Source: Pyrofollis japonicus
Lineage (GTDB): Archaea > Thermoproteota > Thermoprotei_A > Sulfolobales > Pyrodictiaceae
Length of the DNA stretch: 64,000 nt
Direction of reading: 5' to 3'
Assembly (NCBI RefSeq): GCF_033097485.1
Contig: NZ_AP028634.1
Span: forward strand, 1,941,175 to 2,005,174
In this document: piece by piece, positions 1-9,189 of the stretch
Numbering within the stretch: the first letter of the stretch is position 1
How the letters are laid out: every line of letters starts with the position of its first letter
The notes under the pieces: generated by a model
Told to the model about the DNA's origin: nothing
What the model saw: the letters and a program-made list of their open reading frames with translations, nothing else
The model's database searches: none
Made by a program: the position numbers and the translations under genes

Positions 1-1
1 C

Positions 2-808
2 GTGAAGGGTACGACAAAAGGGTATGTGCTCTGGGAAAAATACCCATTAGACAAGACAGCTAACGAGCTCCTCAATAGGCTTGAGGTGCAGCTTAGGGCT
101 AAGAGCCCTAAGCCGGGCAACTTCCCGGTTGTTATTGCACCAGAAGCCCTCGGAGTCTTTGTGCATGAGGCATTCGGCCACTTAGCTGAGGCAGACTTGG
201 TTGCGTCTGGTAGCGTGCTTAGGGATAAGAGAGGGAAGCAGGTGGCTTCTGAGCTAGTAACGATAGTTGATGACCCAACCATTGATGATGGATTTGGTAC
301 GCTTAAATATGATGACGAAGGCGTTAGGACGGCTAAGGCTGTAATTGTTGAGAAGGGCATACATAAGGACATAATGACCGATAGGATACATGCAGCGCTC
401 TTCAACGTTGACCCCACTGGTAATGGCCGCGCCGAATCATTTAGATATGCACCCCTCGTGCGTATGAGGAACACCGTAATGCTTCCCGGAGATCATAGCC
501 TAGACGAGCTTTTGAGAGAAATCAAGTTCGGCTACTACATAGTATCAACTGCTGGCGGCCAAACAAACCTTGATGGAAGCTTCCAAGTAGGGATTGAGGA
601 AGCATATGAGATAGTTAACGGCGAGATAGGGGAACCTGTCCGCAACCTCAGCATTGCTGGCAACACACTTGAAACACTATTCAACATAGATGCTGTAGGA
701 AAGGACTTCCAACTATTTTACGGCAGGTGTGGTAAAGGCCAGCTCGTATACGTTTCTGATGGAGGACCCCATGTACGCGTAAGGAAAATCACAGTTGGTG
801 GTCGCTGA
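2..808 (+). CDS. tldD: TldD metalloprotease catalytic subunit, 5'-truncated by window edge
   Basis: C-terminal part of a TldD-family zinc peptidase. TldD pairs with PmbA (TldE) to form a heterodimeric cytoplasmic protease that degrades small or unfolded peptides; that role is known from bacterial family members. The zinc motif HExxxH is visible as HEAFGH near residue 55 of the visible part, and the conserved cysteine near the C-terminus (in a GRCGKGQ segment), thought to be another metal ligand, is present. Family members are about 450-480 residues, so roughly 190 N-terminal residues lie before the window, and the GTG at base 2 is probably internal. The PmbA partner follows at once, as expected for one operon. 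Confidence 0.93.
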   Translation: MKGTTKGYVLWEKYPLDKTANELLNRLEVQLRAKSPKPGNFPVVIAPEALGVFVHEAFGHLAEADLVASGSVLRDKRGKQVASELVTIVDDPTIDDGFGTLKYDDEGVRTAKAVIVEKGIHKDIMTDRIHAALFNVDPTGNGRAESFRYAPLVRMRNTVMLPGDHSLDELLREIKFGYYIVSTAGGQTNLDGSFQVGIEEAYEIVNGEIGEPVRNLSIAGNTLETLFNIDAVGKDFQLFYGRCGKGQLVYVSDGGPHVRVRKITVGGR

Positions 809-825
809 GCAGGGAGGTGGTTCAT

Positions 826-2187
826 ATGGTGTACCGGATAGCACCAATCGAGCTAGCCGTTCTCGCCGTTAGATGGGCTATACGTGAAGGAGCCACGGAA
901 GCGGAGGCATATGTAACCCTTGAGCGCGGGTATAAGGTGAGCCTTAGAGCAAACAAGATAAGCAGTCTTGAAGCAGTTGATGATGCAGGTATAGGTGTAC
1001 GCGTAGCTGTTGGGAGAAGGCTTGGATTCAGCTATGCAACCGGTTTAGACGAGAACCGTGTCCGCGAGGCGGTGAGAGAAGCAGTAAAGCAGGCAAAGGC
1101 CTCGCCAGAAGACAGATTTTGGAGCGGATTACCTGATCCAAGTATTAGTTACCCAGAGCCTGGCAACATGTTTAGCAACGTCCTAGCATATACAGAACCC
1201 GAAACTGTTCTCGAAAACGCGAAATACATGCTAAGCAAGGCGCTCGAGCAAGAAGGTGTGCAAGTAGTCGGCGGAGGCATAGGTGTATACACTATTGAGC
1301 GCGCAATAACAAACAGTAATGGAGTGTACCGTATTGATAGCGGAACAATAGCGTATGCAGGCATAGACATATTAATGAAGTCAGAAAAAGTGACGACACC
1401 AGCGATATATGAGATCGACTCGAGTCGCGTCACTTTCCCAAGCATAGATGGCGTCGTTGAAAGAGCGCTAGAAAAAGTAAAGCTATGCGCAAATATCGCT
1501 AAGGGTGTCGAAACCGGCAAGTATAGCGTAGTGCTCGAGCCGGGTGTCTTCTACGAGCTTCTAGCTCCTACAGTACTCTACTCGTTACGTGGCGACATTC
1601 TTGTACAGGGTAGGAGCTACTATGCTGGCAAGGAGGGAGAGCAAGCTCTTTCGGAAAAGATAACCATAGTAGATGACGGCACGCTCAAAGGCGGGGATAA
1701 TACTTGGCGATTTGATGGCGAAGGTGTAGCAACCTCGAGGAAACACCTAGTCGAAAAAGGCGTAGTAAAGGGCTTTATCTTTGACAACTACTGGGGCAGA
1801 AGGGCCGGAAGAGAGAGCACCGGAAACGCAGTTAGAGCTGGGTACGCCTCTAAGCCGGCACCAGGCTATACCAACGTAATAATAGAGCCAGGCGATGCGA
1901 TGCCAGACGAATTGCTTGAAGGAAAAGTACTAGTGGTATACCAAGTGCAGGGTGCACATACAACAAACCCCGACACTGGCGAATACAGTGTATTGGCGAA
2001 CCCCGCTATACTCTATGAGAACGGGGAGCCCAAGGGCTGGGTGCCGGGAGCAGTTATTTCTGGCAACATGTACAGCGAGGTGAAGAACAACATAGAGCTA
2101 GTAGCGAAGACGCTCAGAAAACCATTCCCAGGAATCTATGCACCACAGATAAGACTCTCAAACATAACCGTTGCCATAAAGAGTTAG
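826..2187 (+). CDS. pmbA: PmbA/TldE family protein, non-catalytic TldD partner
   Basis: About 453 residues of PmbA/TldE type, the subunit that forms the active-site cavity with TldD but carries no zinc site; no HExxxH motif is present. The frame is open from GTG 817, but AGGGAGGTGG at 811-820 is a good ribosome-binding site for ATG 826, so I place the start there. It lies 17 bases after the tldD stop, so co-translation is expected. Its last codons overlap the end of the convergent gene 2184-2948 by four bases. Substrates in this organism are unknown; peptide turnover is inferred from the family. Confidence 0.92.
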   Translation: MVYRIAPIELAVLAVRWAIREGATEAEAYVTLERGYKVSLRANKISSLEAVDDAGIGVRVAVGRRLGFSYATGLDENRVREAVREAVKQAKASPEDRFWSGLPDPSISYPEPGNMFSNVLAYTEPETVLENAKYMLSKALEQEGVQVVGGGIGVYTIERAITNSNGVYRIDSGTIAYAGIDILMKSEKVTTPAIYEIDSSRVTFPSIDGVVERALEKVKLCANIAKGVETGKYSVVLEPGVFYELLAPTVLYSLRGDILVQGRSYYAGKEGEQALSEKITIVDDGTLKGGDNTWRFDGEGVATSRKHLVEKGVVKGFIFDNYWGRRAGRESTGNAVRAGYASKPAPGYTNVIIEPGDAMPDELLEGKVLVVYQVQGAHTTNPDTGEYSVLANPAILYENGEPKGWVPGAVISGNMYSEVKNNIELVAKTLRKPFPGIYAPQIRLSNITVAIKS

Positions 2188-2948
2188 CAACGATACCGGG
2201 CTTTTAGCACGGAAGGACCCTCGAACAAATACTTTATCACCAAGACGCCCTCTGTTTTACACGCTTTTTCAAAATCTTCTCTAAGCATAAATGTGAGCCT
2301 CATATACTTTGCAACAGCATCTGTCACTACATCCTTGAACAATGATATAGGTGCATGGGAGTCTAGGACGCTCTTCCTAACATACGCCGGATCCGGCACG
2401 ATTATGCATTTCTCCTTACCCGGTTCTACACCATAAGCGGAGAGCCCTGAAACTGCTAGGGAAAACAAGCTTCTAGGCACCAAGATCTTTCTCTTAGCCT
2501 TATCCTTGTACGCTATTATTACTTGTTGTCCAGGTAATCGCGGTAGTCCAGCCTTAAACCACTTGCCTGGATACTTCTGGACTCCATAAAATCCTACTAT
2601 CGCTGCAGCGAGTATTGGTTCAGCAATAAATACTGTCTCGCTACTTGACAAGGCCTCTTCAAAGGCTGCTAGTGCTTCAACCTCGTCTTGGAAATCAAAG
2701 AGCAGTTTGCGCCACCTTGGAGTAGCCAGGGGTTCAACCTCATCAACCGCGTCCAGCAAGTCATAGTATGTCTCAACGACATAATCGTAGACCGGATCGT
2801 AGCCTGCTATATGCGCGCCTGCTACTGCTGCAAACAAGTAGCGGAACTCGTTGCCAGGGAGCATGTAGCCAGCTCTTAATAATCTATCTACAATAGTGTC
2901 AAGGTAGGGCTTAAGCCAAGCCTCTGGCTCGCTGATTACAGCCTCCAA
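2184..2948 (-). CDS. Hypothetical protein, 254 aa, crenarchaeal type
   Basis: I do not recognise a family. The protein looks soluble: no signal peptide, and no convincing membrane segment apart from a mildly hydrophobic stretch near residues 105-120 (VFIAEPILAAAIVGF). The N-terminal half is acidic and helical; the C-terminal half alternates beta-like and basic segments and ends with a cysteine. The start is taken as TTG 2948, with a purine-rich GGAGAGG upstream; the frame stays open a further nine codons to a TAG, so CTG or TTG usage is unclear. It is convergent with pmbA and overlaps it by four bases. No operon partner suggests a role. Confidence 0.72.
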   Translation of the reverse strand: MEAVISEPEAWLKPYLDTIVDRLLRAGYMLPGNEFRYLFAAVAGAHIAGYDPVYDYVVETYYDLLDAVDEVEPLATPRWRKLLFDFQDEVEALAAFEEALSSSETVFIAEPILAAAIVGFYGVQKYPGKWFKAGLPRLPGQQVIIAYKDKAKRKILVPRSLFSLAVSGLSAYGVEPGKEKCIIVPDPAYVRKSVLDSHAPISLFKDVVTDAVAKYMRLTFMLREDFEKACKTEGVLVIKYLFEGPSVLKARYRC

Positions 2949-3197
2949 TTCTTGTAGCCTCTCCAGGTCATCATCCTAGCTCCTCCCTATCCTACCGGGG
3001 CTTCCTTAAAGAAACCCTTGTCGGGCCGAATCCTTAGCATAGAAAAATACATCTTACAGCGATATTGCGTATCTTAGTCACTTCCTGCAAACTCGTTTTA
3101 AACCCTTCTAAAGAATTCTCCGCAGAAACTCGGAAGCTCCAATTTACACCCTTACCCAACGTAGCCACGGTACCGGAAGTATGAGGTGACGTACGTG

Positions 3198-4562
3198 ATG
3201 AGTAAGCGTAAGCTCGCTGCACTAGTTGCTCTAGGCGTTATAGCAGTAGCTATAGTGGTAGGTGTATTCCTCTTTAAACCTGAAGCTTCGAGCAAGGAGG
3301 TTGTACTGAAAGTTGTTACAAGGCTATCGCCAGAGGAACAAAAGGCTATAAAAGAGGCATTTCTGAATAGCAGTGTAGCGAGAAAGTATAACATAAAAGA
3401 CATAGTGTTTACAAAAGTCGATTACAGCCTATGGCCGCAGCTTGCCACGAGTGGGAAAGTAGACCTATTCCTAATAGGCGAGAAAATAGTCTATGATCGT
3501 CTCTGCAAAGAGGGCGTCCTAGCCCCCTTCTCGATGAAGGAGCTAGTAAATATAGTAAATGAGCTTGACCCGAAGTTTGTCGGACGAGACAAAAACGGTG
3601 ATATATGCTGGGTTGCTATAGGTCAAGCAGTCTACGGATACATAGTGAACAAGAAGTTCCTTAGCCAGTATAGCCTCCCAGAGCCCCAAAAGTGGGGAAG
3701 CCTCCTAGACCCAGCCTACCTTAGACCCCTCCAGCAAAATGCTTATACTGTCTCGTTCCCGAGGCCGACAAAGAGCGGTACTGCAAGAACGACGATGCAT
3801 GGTATACTACAAATATATGGATGGGATGATGGCTGGAGGCTCTTGACCGTTATCGGAATGGAGTCGGCTATCGTTGACAGCTCCGAGAAAGCCAGAGATC
3901 AGGCAGCAGAAGGTATTGTAGGTATAGCGCCAGCCTACATAGGCTACGGCATTGAGGCCGAGAAGCTCGGCAAAGGAGCAGTTTTCGAGATACCACACGG
4001 GGAGGGCATTGCATATATCTCACCAGCAGCTATTGCCAAGAAGGCGCCGCATCCGCGGGAAGCACAAGCATTCATATTATGGCTGCTAAGCCCTGAAGGA
4101 CAAGAAACGGTTGCGAGGCTCTTCTACTACTTACCCGTAAGAAATGTTGTGAAAATCCCGTGGGTCCAGGAAGTATACGAGAAGATGAAAGGCAACATCT
4201 TCAACTATAACCGGACACTTGCAGAAAAAGTTGACTTAGCAGCAACAACTTACTTTGAGGCAGCCATAGCAGATAGTGATGCAAATGCCCTGCTAAAGGA
4301 GATAGGTGTTAAGGCTGCTACCTTGCTAAGCGAGGGCAAGCTGACGCAGCAGGAGTGGATGAAAATAGTGCAGAAACTAGCTCCGCTAACGATAAAGGAT
4401 CCGTGGACGGGTAAGAAAACACAGTTCACGCTAGAATACGCTATGAAGATAAATGACAAGCTAAGAGACAACGCGGCTAGGGACAAGCTTTACAACGCTA
4501 TCAAACAAGCCGCGATAGAGACCTATAAAGAGGTTCTCAAAGAGCTTCAAAGCAAGGGCTAA
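3198..4562 (+). CDS. ABC transporter substrate-binding protein (iron/thiamine type)
   Basis: Extracytoplasmic solute-binding protein, about 454 residues, of the family-1/Fe3+-thiamine type (inferred from the fold pattern and the ThiP/FbpB-like permease that follows). It has a basic N-terminus then one hydrophobic segment (residues about 6-26), a membrane anchor or signal without an obvious lipobox. The C-terminus is Lys-rich and helical. GAGGTGA at 3183-3189 sits eight bases before ATG 3198, favouring that start over GTG 3186. The permease gene begins nine bases after the stop, so the two are an operon. Substrate cannot be told from sequence: ferric iron, thiamine, phosphonate or polyamine are all possible. 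No ATPase gene is linked. Confidence 0.82.
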   Translation: MSKRKLAALVALGVIAVAIVVGVFLFKPEASSKEVVLKVVTRLSPEEQKAIKEAFLNSSVARKYNIKDIVFTKVDYSLWPQLATSGKVDLFLIGEKIVYDRLCKEGVLAPFSMKELVNIVNELDPKFVGRDKNGDICWVAIGQAVYGYIVNKKFLSQYSLPEPQKWGSLLDPAYLRPLQQNAYTVSFPRPTKSGTARTTMHGILQIYGWDDGWRLLTVIGMESAIVDSSEKARDQAAEGIVGIAPAYIGYGIEAEKLGKGAVFEIPHGEGIAYISPAAIAKKAPHPREAQAFILWLLSPEGQETVARLFYYLPVRNVVKIPWVQEVYEKMKGNIFNYNRTLAEKVDLAATTYFEAAIADSDANALLKEIGVKAATLLSEGKLTQQEWMKIVQKLAPLTIKDPWTGKKTQFTLEYAMKINDKLRDNAARDKLYNAIKQAAIETYKEVLKELQSKG

Positions 4563-4571
4563 GGCAAAGCT

Positions 4572-6329
4572 ATGAGAAATCATAGTGCAGCCCTTTTAGC
4601 AGCTCCAATGATACTAGCATATGTGTTAGCTGTAATCATTCCGCTAGCGGGTCTACTGACGCCAAGCACCATAATTGAGAGCTTCAAAGCAGTACTGAGC
4701 GAGCCGGGTTTTGCGAAGCCATCAACACTGTATAGTCCCGTGGAGGTAAGCCGAAACGAACACTATACTGTCATTGTTGTAGATTTTCCTCTAATAGGGT
4801 CGTTTTGGCTAAGCTTGCTGGTAGCTCTTCTTGCGTCATCACTATCCGTCTTGGCTGCTATTGTCGCGGTTGTTTCAGCCATACTTTACCGGAGGCTTGC
4901 AAAACTCTCAACAATGCTAGTCGTCCTGGGCTTGCTTCCCTACCCGTTTATTGAGGCATATGTCGTACAGCGTGTCTTTGACCCCAATATTGGGCTTGTC
5001 AATGCTGTTCTCAAGCATTTTGGCGTAGTCCTTGTCCTGCGTGGTGCTGCTGGTGTACTTGTCTATCAGCTTCTTGTGCTCATCCCAGTTGCTTACGTCA
5101 TACTCGCAGGTTATGCTTTCTCCCTTCCTCATGAACAATTCGAGGCAGCAGTCCAGCTAGGAGCACGGTTACGGGGAGTGGCTTGGCTGCTGCTTAGGCT
5201 AGCACGCCCAGCCGTTGTCGCTGCGCTGGCTCTCACGGCAGTACTAAGCATTGATGACGTTGCTGGCCCTCTTGTCTTTGAGCAGGATCCGAGTGCTCGT
5301 AGCTTGCTAGCTTACCGGGCCTATACCTATTTTCTAAACTCGGTATACGGCGGATTCTCATACACAGCGCTAGGCTATGCAATCGTTCTCCTCCTATTAT
5401 CGGCAGCCATCTTCGCTATAAGTTATCCAAGCATTGCGATAGCGTATAGGGGTATAACAACTGGTAGAAAAGTGGAGGGCATAGTTCCCAGGCTTGACAA
5501 GAACGCCAGTATACCGTTAATAATGCTGCTCCTAGCTCTTCTTCCTCCTGCCATGCTTAAAGCACTCGCAATAATCTATGGCTTCTCTAACAAGTGGGTT
5601 GCGTCTCCTCTGCCTGTGCTCGGCTCTGGGCAAGCGCAGCAGTTGTTTGCTTCACCCGACATCCTAAGAGCCATAGTAAACAGCTACTTGTACAGCTTGG
5701 CATCCATCATAGTGCTCTCAATTATAACACCTTCCGCAGCCTATGTTATTGCTAGACAGAGAGTGTTTGGAAGCAAGCTCGTGGACGCGATAGTAATGTC
5801 AACAATGGCTATACCAGGAATAGTTCTAGCATATGCATATTTCCAAGTATTCACCCGTCTCTTTGGCCCCGGCTCTGCATTATCCCCCATATCTATTCCA
5901 TGGCTTTACCTCGTAGCCGGCTACGTGGTTAGACGTGCTCCTCTCTTCTATAAGCCCCTTGTTGCTCTTGTCTCATCACTTCCACTTGAGATGGAGGAGG
6001 CGGCAATGAATCTTGGTGCAGGGATAACCTATGTATATAGGTCGATTATTGCCCCCCAGCTTGTGTCCAAGTCAGCTGGTATACTCATCCTTGTTGCACT
6101 AAGCATTGCATCTGAGGTAAGCTTGTCAATAACCATAGGAGGTTTGGGGGGAGCAAGTGGTTCTTCTCATCCGGCTCCACTCACAAACCTTGTTGCGAGC
6201 TATATGAGCCTCAGTGGCTTGAAATATGCAGGTACGCTTTCACTTGCATTAACAATACTTTATCTCACCTTGCTACCCACAGTCCTAGTTGTTGCCCACA
6301 TGCTTGGCACCATTTTCAAGCATAGCTAA
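4572..6329 (+). CDS. ABC transporter permease, fused two-domain (ThiP/FbpB type)
   Basis: Membrane protein of 585 residues, hydrophobic throughout, with two internally repeated permease halves (roughly 80-290 and 365-580). Each half carries a cytoplasmic EAA-like loop: a segment around 'EQFEAAVQLGARLRG' in the first and 'LEMEEAAMNLGAG' in the second, both of which normally contact the ATPase. This architecture is typical of FbpB/ThiP permeases, in which one polypeptide does the work of a homodimer. It follows the binding-protein gene directly. Its 3' end overlaps the convergent PP-loop gene by 45 bases. The cognate ATPase is absent here and must be encoded elsewhere or shared. Confidence 0.88.
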   Translation: MRNHSAALLAAPMILAYVLAVIIPLAGLLTPSTIIESFKAVLSEPGFAKPSTLYSPVEVSRNEHYTVIVVDFPLIGSFWLSLLVALLASSLSVLAAIVAVVSAILYRRLAKLSTMLVVLGLLPYPFIEAYVVQRVFDPNIGLVNAVLKHFGVVLVLRGAAGVLVYQLLVLIPVAYVILAGYAFSLPHEQFEAAVQLGARLRGVAWLLLRLARPAVVAALALTAVLSIDDVAGPLVFEQDPSARSLLAYRAYTYFLNSVYGGFSYTALGYAIVLLLLSAAIFAISYPSIAIAYRGITTGRKVEGIVPRLDKNASIPLIMLLLALLPPAMLKALAIIYGFSNKWVASPLPVLGSGQAQQLFASPDILRAIVNSYLYSLASIIVLSIITPSAAYVIARQRVFGSKLVDAIVMSTMAIPGIVLAYAYFQVFTRLFGPGSALSPISIPWLYLVAGYVVRRAPLFYKPLVALVSSLPLEMEEAAMNLGAGITYVYRSIIAPQLVSKSAGILILVALSIASEVSLSITIGGLGGASGSSHPAPLTNLVASYMSLSGLKYAGTLSLALTILYLTLLPTVLVVAHMLGTIFKHS

Positions 6330-7523
6330 AGGCATCTTCCTCTTCCATGCCCTAATCGCCGCCTCTGCAACTAGCCAGGGTTCTTCTACAACTGGCGCGT
6401 CCAGGGACTCTTCTAGCCATAGCTTTCTAAGGCTCTTCACAACATTCTCTCTGCTGAGAATTTCACACCTCTCATTCTCGGATCTCTCGCCGATAAGTTG
6501 CTTCGCATAAGCTATCGGCTTCGCTACCTTCGCGGGAAAGCGCCACAAGTGTTGCTCCTTAAAGTACTCATAGCTAGTCCAGTTATACCATTTCTTCCAC
6601 GTCTTTTCAAACACCTTCTCTATAAGCCTAGGGTCTTCAAGCTCAGGTAGCTCGGCAAACTCGTATAGCACGCGGTAAGGGCATAGGTCGCAAGCCACTC
6701 GGGGTGATCCCTCGAGATAGGCCGGGTGGATTAAGCCCGACTGTCTTACCAGGCTAATTATGTCTAGCAGTGTAAGCATGTATGTTGGCCTAAACTTTCG
6801 CCCAGCCAGTACAAGGCGGGCAGCAGCCGCCTTATAGAGTCGCTCAAACCTCTTAGGCGACTCTGTAAGCCTATCGCCTACAACCTCGACTGCACGAGGA
6901 TCCTCTTTTAGGACTTTGCGCATGGGTTTAGCCTTATACATTGTGCAGAACCGGTAGCCTCGCCTAGGCATGCCTTTCCATTTCAGTAATGCCTTCATCT
7001 CCCGCCTAGGAGCCTCAACGAACTCTATAGTGACGCCCAGCTTCTCCTCAACTGTTTCGACGAATCTAACGTTTCTGGGGCTTTCGAGAAAAGGAATATG
7101 AATATACATTATGTGGAGCTTGAAGCTAATGTATTCCTGGAGCTTGAGAAGGACTAGTAAAGTTGCTAAAGAGTCCTTGCCACCGCTGAAACCGAGGAGA
7201 ACCCTCCTACCCCTAATCTCTTTGCCAACGAGGCGGGCAAGCCACCTTGCGTACTCGTCTAGGTCAACTACTACACGTGCATGAACATATGGTGGGGCCA
7301 TAACCCAGGGGCCGATTGGTGCAAATCCTTCACCCTTGTCGCCCTTAATTCGTAGCACACCCCGGTTGTCTAGTAACTCAGTAATGTCGATTGCTCTCTC
7401 TACGTTAAGCCATAGAAAGTATCTGCACTGTCCACTAGGACTGCAAATCAGGGTGGCATCGCCACCGCTTCCTATAACGCCAACAAGTCTCCCTCCATCT
7501 ATGAGCGGGTAAAGCTCTGTCAT
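6285..7523 (-). CDS. PP-loop ATPase, PAPS-reductase-like
   Basis: 412 residues with the pyrophosphatase loop SGGKDS at residues 113-118, marking an adenine-nucleotide alpha hydrolase/PAPS-reductase fold. Cysteines at about 193 (in YRFCTMYK) and a CxxC pair at about 278/281 (CDLCP) match the archaeal PAPS-reductase-like pattern, where they are thought to bind iron-sulfur or persulfide. The first 100 residues are a separate domain I cannot name. Start ATG 7523 has GAGGAGC upstream. Divergent from a second PP-loop protein with the same Cys layout (7723-9135). Possible roles are sulfate/APS reduction or sulfur transfer to tRNA or cofactors; no sulfate-activation gene is nearby, so sulfur transfer seems more likely. 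That is inference. Confidence 0.83.
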   Translation of the reverse strand: MTELYPLIDGGRLVGVIGSGGDATLICSPSGQCRYFLWLNVERAIDITELLDNRGVLRIKGDKGEGFAPIGPWVMAPPYVHARVVVDLDEYARWLARLVGKEIRGRRVLLGFSGGKDSLATLLVLLKLQEYISFKLHIMYIHIPFLESPRNVRFVETVEEKLGVTIEFVEAPRREMKALLKWKGMPRRGYRFCTMYKAKPMRKVLKEDPRAVEVVGDRLTESPKRFERLYKAAAARLVLAGRKFRPTYMLTLLDIISLVRQSGLIHPAYLEGSPRVACDLCPYRVLYEFAELPELEDPRLIEKVFEKTWKKWYNWTSYEYFKEQHLWRFPAKVAKPIAYAKQLIGERSENERCEILSRENVVKSLRKLWLEESLDAPVVEEPWLVAEAAIRAWKRKMPLAMLENGAKHVGNN

Positions 7524-7547
7524 GGCAAGCTCCTCTAGGCAATGGGG

Positions 7548-7612
7548 TGCTCAGAGACTGTAGGGGGCGGTCTCCTCATATACCGCGGCGACTCAACCCC
7601 TCATCACGGCTC
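7548..7612 (-). ncRNA. C/D box sRNA candidate (23S rRNA 2'-O-methylation guide)
   Basis: In the divergent gap between the two PP-loop genes the minus strand has a perfect C box GTGATGA (7607-7601), a C'-like ATGAGGA (7579-7573) and a D box CTGA (7554-7551), 57 bases from C to D, a usual archaeal length. A clear D' box is not seen. The internal segment GAGGAGACCGCCCC is, from memory, the exact complement of the conserved 23S rRNA segment GGGGCGGUCUCCUC in domain V (around E. coli 2245-2260). The D-adjacent guide pairs with the same region only with a bulge. AT-rich promoter-like sequence lies upstream at about 7640-7662. No search was run. Confidence 0.58.
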
Positions 7613-7722
7613 GGCCGCTCCGTTAGTCAGTGAAGCTACCTTATTCAGCGATAATATTTTATGCTAGAGTAAAGAATGATAAGGAGCTTTTCGGTCATAG
7701 GTGACTACAAGGTATACTGGGA

Positions 7723-9135
7723 ATGTTTAGAATCGTGACGCGTGCCAGCAAGGATGCATCGGCTGTTAAGGCTGCTCTTGAGAGATTCTACCCTGGATGG
7801 GGTATTGAGGTTAAGACGCTTAAAGGCGTTCGCAAAGTAGATGATATGCTTGCAAATATATACTCTATCCTCGAGGAGGATGGATCCAAGCCAACAATTA
7901 TTCTTCTCGGAAGAGAAGATGAGGCTAAGATACCTGTTATCGAGGAAAAGCTTCCTCCAGGCGTAGTAGCTCACGTTGTGCCAAGGCGAAGCGTGAGGAA
8001 TGCACGGCTAGAGCTCATCGCTGCCGAGATTGCACGTGCCCGGGCAAAGTTTCGCCTCCTCGCAGCCTGGGATGACAAGAGGAACATATACGTGTTTGGT
8101 GCTCGTGGAAAAAGGCTTGAGAAACTAGGCTTTGAGCCAAGCTTTGAACTCTTCATAGGTCTTGGCTCCTTTAGCCGACTTGTATCAGTGCTTGCAGGGG
8201 GTAAGATAGGGGATAATCCTCTTGTTCTTCGCACTCATGGGAATCTACACCTTGTTTACAATGGTCCGCTTGTTAGGGCGGAGCTCGAGATACCAGATTA
8301 TGGAGTAGCGCCTCGCGCGCGCATAGTTGGCTCGAAACCAGTAAGTGTTAGCCTAGACAGCCTAGTAGATGCGAATAGGGAGACGATAGACCTCTTAGCA
8401 AGTTACTCTAAGGAGTTCCTTCTCGGACTAGGCGAATTCGACACTGTTATCGTGCCTTGGAGCGGTGGAAAGGACAGCACTGCAGCCCTCCTACTAGCCA
8501 TAGAGGCGTTTGGAGCCGATAAAGTAACGGCGTTGTATGTTGATACCGGCACCGAGTTCCCATCCTCGAAGAGCTACGTGTACGAGGTCGCCGAAAAGCT
8601 TGGAGTAAAGCTGGTCGAGGCATATGCTGGCATAGATAAGGAATTACTGAGCGGAAGCATGCCAATGCCTAGCCACGATAACCGTTGGTGTACCGGGCTG
8701 AAGATAGAGGCTATCGAGAAAAAGGTACGCGAGCTCGCTAGGGGAAGAACACTCCTCGTAATAGGTGATAGAGATGCCGAGTCTCCTCGAAGGAGCCAGC
8801 GGCCACCTGTAAGACCGGGGCCGGCTAGCAATGTGATCGCTGCAGCCCCTCTCAAGATGTGGAGCGGGGCTCATATACAACTATACATACTTTCACGGGG
8901 GCTAAGGCTCAACCCAATGTACTATGCCGGTTTCTATAGGATAGGGTGCTACATGTGCCCCGCTCTTCGTAGCTGGGAGTTGCTAGCGATAAGCGAGTAT
9001 AGGAAAGAGTATTTGAGGTTGCTTAGAAGCCCCATTTTTCGAAGATTTATCTCTATGCGGCTGCGCAGGCGTTACAAGCATGGTTTCGACAGCGAAGGAT
9101 GTGATGCAGACAGTGTAGCAATTTGTAGCCAGTGA
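7723..9135 (+). CDS. PP-loop ATPase, PAPS-reductase-like with N-terminal extension
   Basis: 470 residues. The C-terminal half is a PAPS-reductase-like PP-loop domain: SGGKDS at 247-252, a Cys in RWCTGLK at about 323, and a CxxC followed by Pro (CYMCP, about 409-412). The first about 230 residues form a distinct region (residues 1-100 may be a small alpha/beta domain; 105-215 resembles a PUA-like or beta-rich module, a guess). The three-cysteine plan matches the divergent neighbour, so the two are diverged relatives. A TATA-like AT stretch at 7651-7662 lies in the shared intergenic space. Likely chemistry is adenylation plus reductive or sulfur-transfer work; the substrate is unknown. Confidence 0.83.
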   Translation: MFRIVTRASKDASAVKAALERFYPGWGIEVKTLKGVRKVDDMLANIYSILEEDGSKPTIILLGREDEAKIPVIEEKLPPGVVAHVVPRRSVRNARLELIAAEIARARAKFRLLAAWDDKRNIYVFGARGKRLEKLGFEPSFELFIGLGSFSRLVSVLAGGKIGDNPLVLRTHGNLHLVYNGPLVRAELEIPDYGVAPRARIVGSKPVSVSLDSLVDANRETIDLLASYSKEFLLGLGEFDTVIVPWSGGKDSTAALLLAIEAFGADKVTALYVDTGTEFPSSKSYVYEVAEKLGVKLVEAYAGIDKELLSGSMPMPSHDNRWCTGLKIEAIEKKVRELARGRTLLVIGDRDAESPRRSQRPPVRPGPASNVIAAAPLKMWSGAHIQLYILSRGLRLNPMYYAGFYRIGCYMCPALRSWELLAISEYRKEYLRLLRSPIFRRFISMRLRRRYKHGFDSEGCDADSVAICSQ

Positions 9136-9155
9136 TTCATTAGCCCCTAACTTCC

Positions 9156-9163
9156 TTTATAAG
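9156..9163 (+). promoter_or_regulatory. TATA box for the downstream sRNA candidate
   Basis: TTTATAAG, about 30 bases upstream of the terminal stem of the C/D sRNA candidate at 9190. That spacing fits an archaeal promoter initiating at the RNA's 5' end, and Hel308 is too far away (over 220 bases) for it to be the only purpose of this box. Confidence 0.5.
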
Positions 9164-9189
9164 GGCGGGCCTCTTTTCAGCCTCTCTAT

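Noticed and set aside
1149..1520. Antisense open frame within pmbA
   Set aside because: Shadow of a strong conserved gene; no motif.
6285..7523. DndC-like DNA phosphorothioation role for the PP-loop gene
   Set aside because: No dnd partner genes (DndA/B/D/E) in the window, so only the general PP-loop class is supported.
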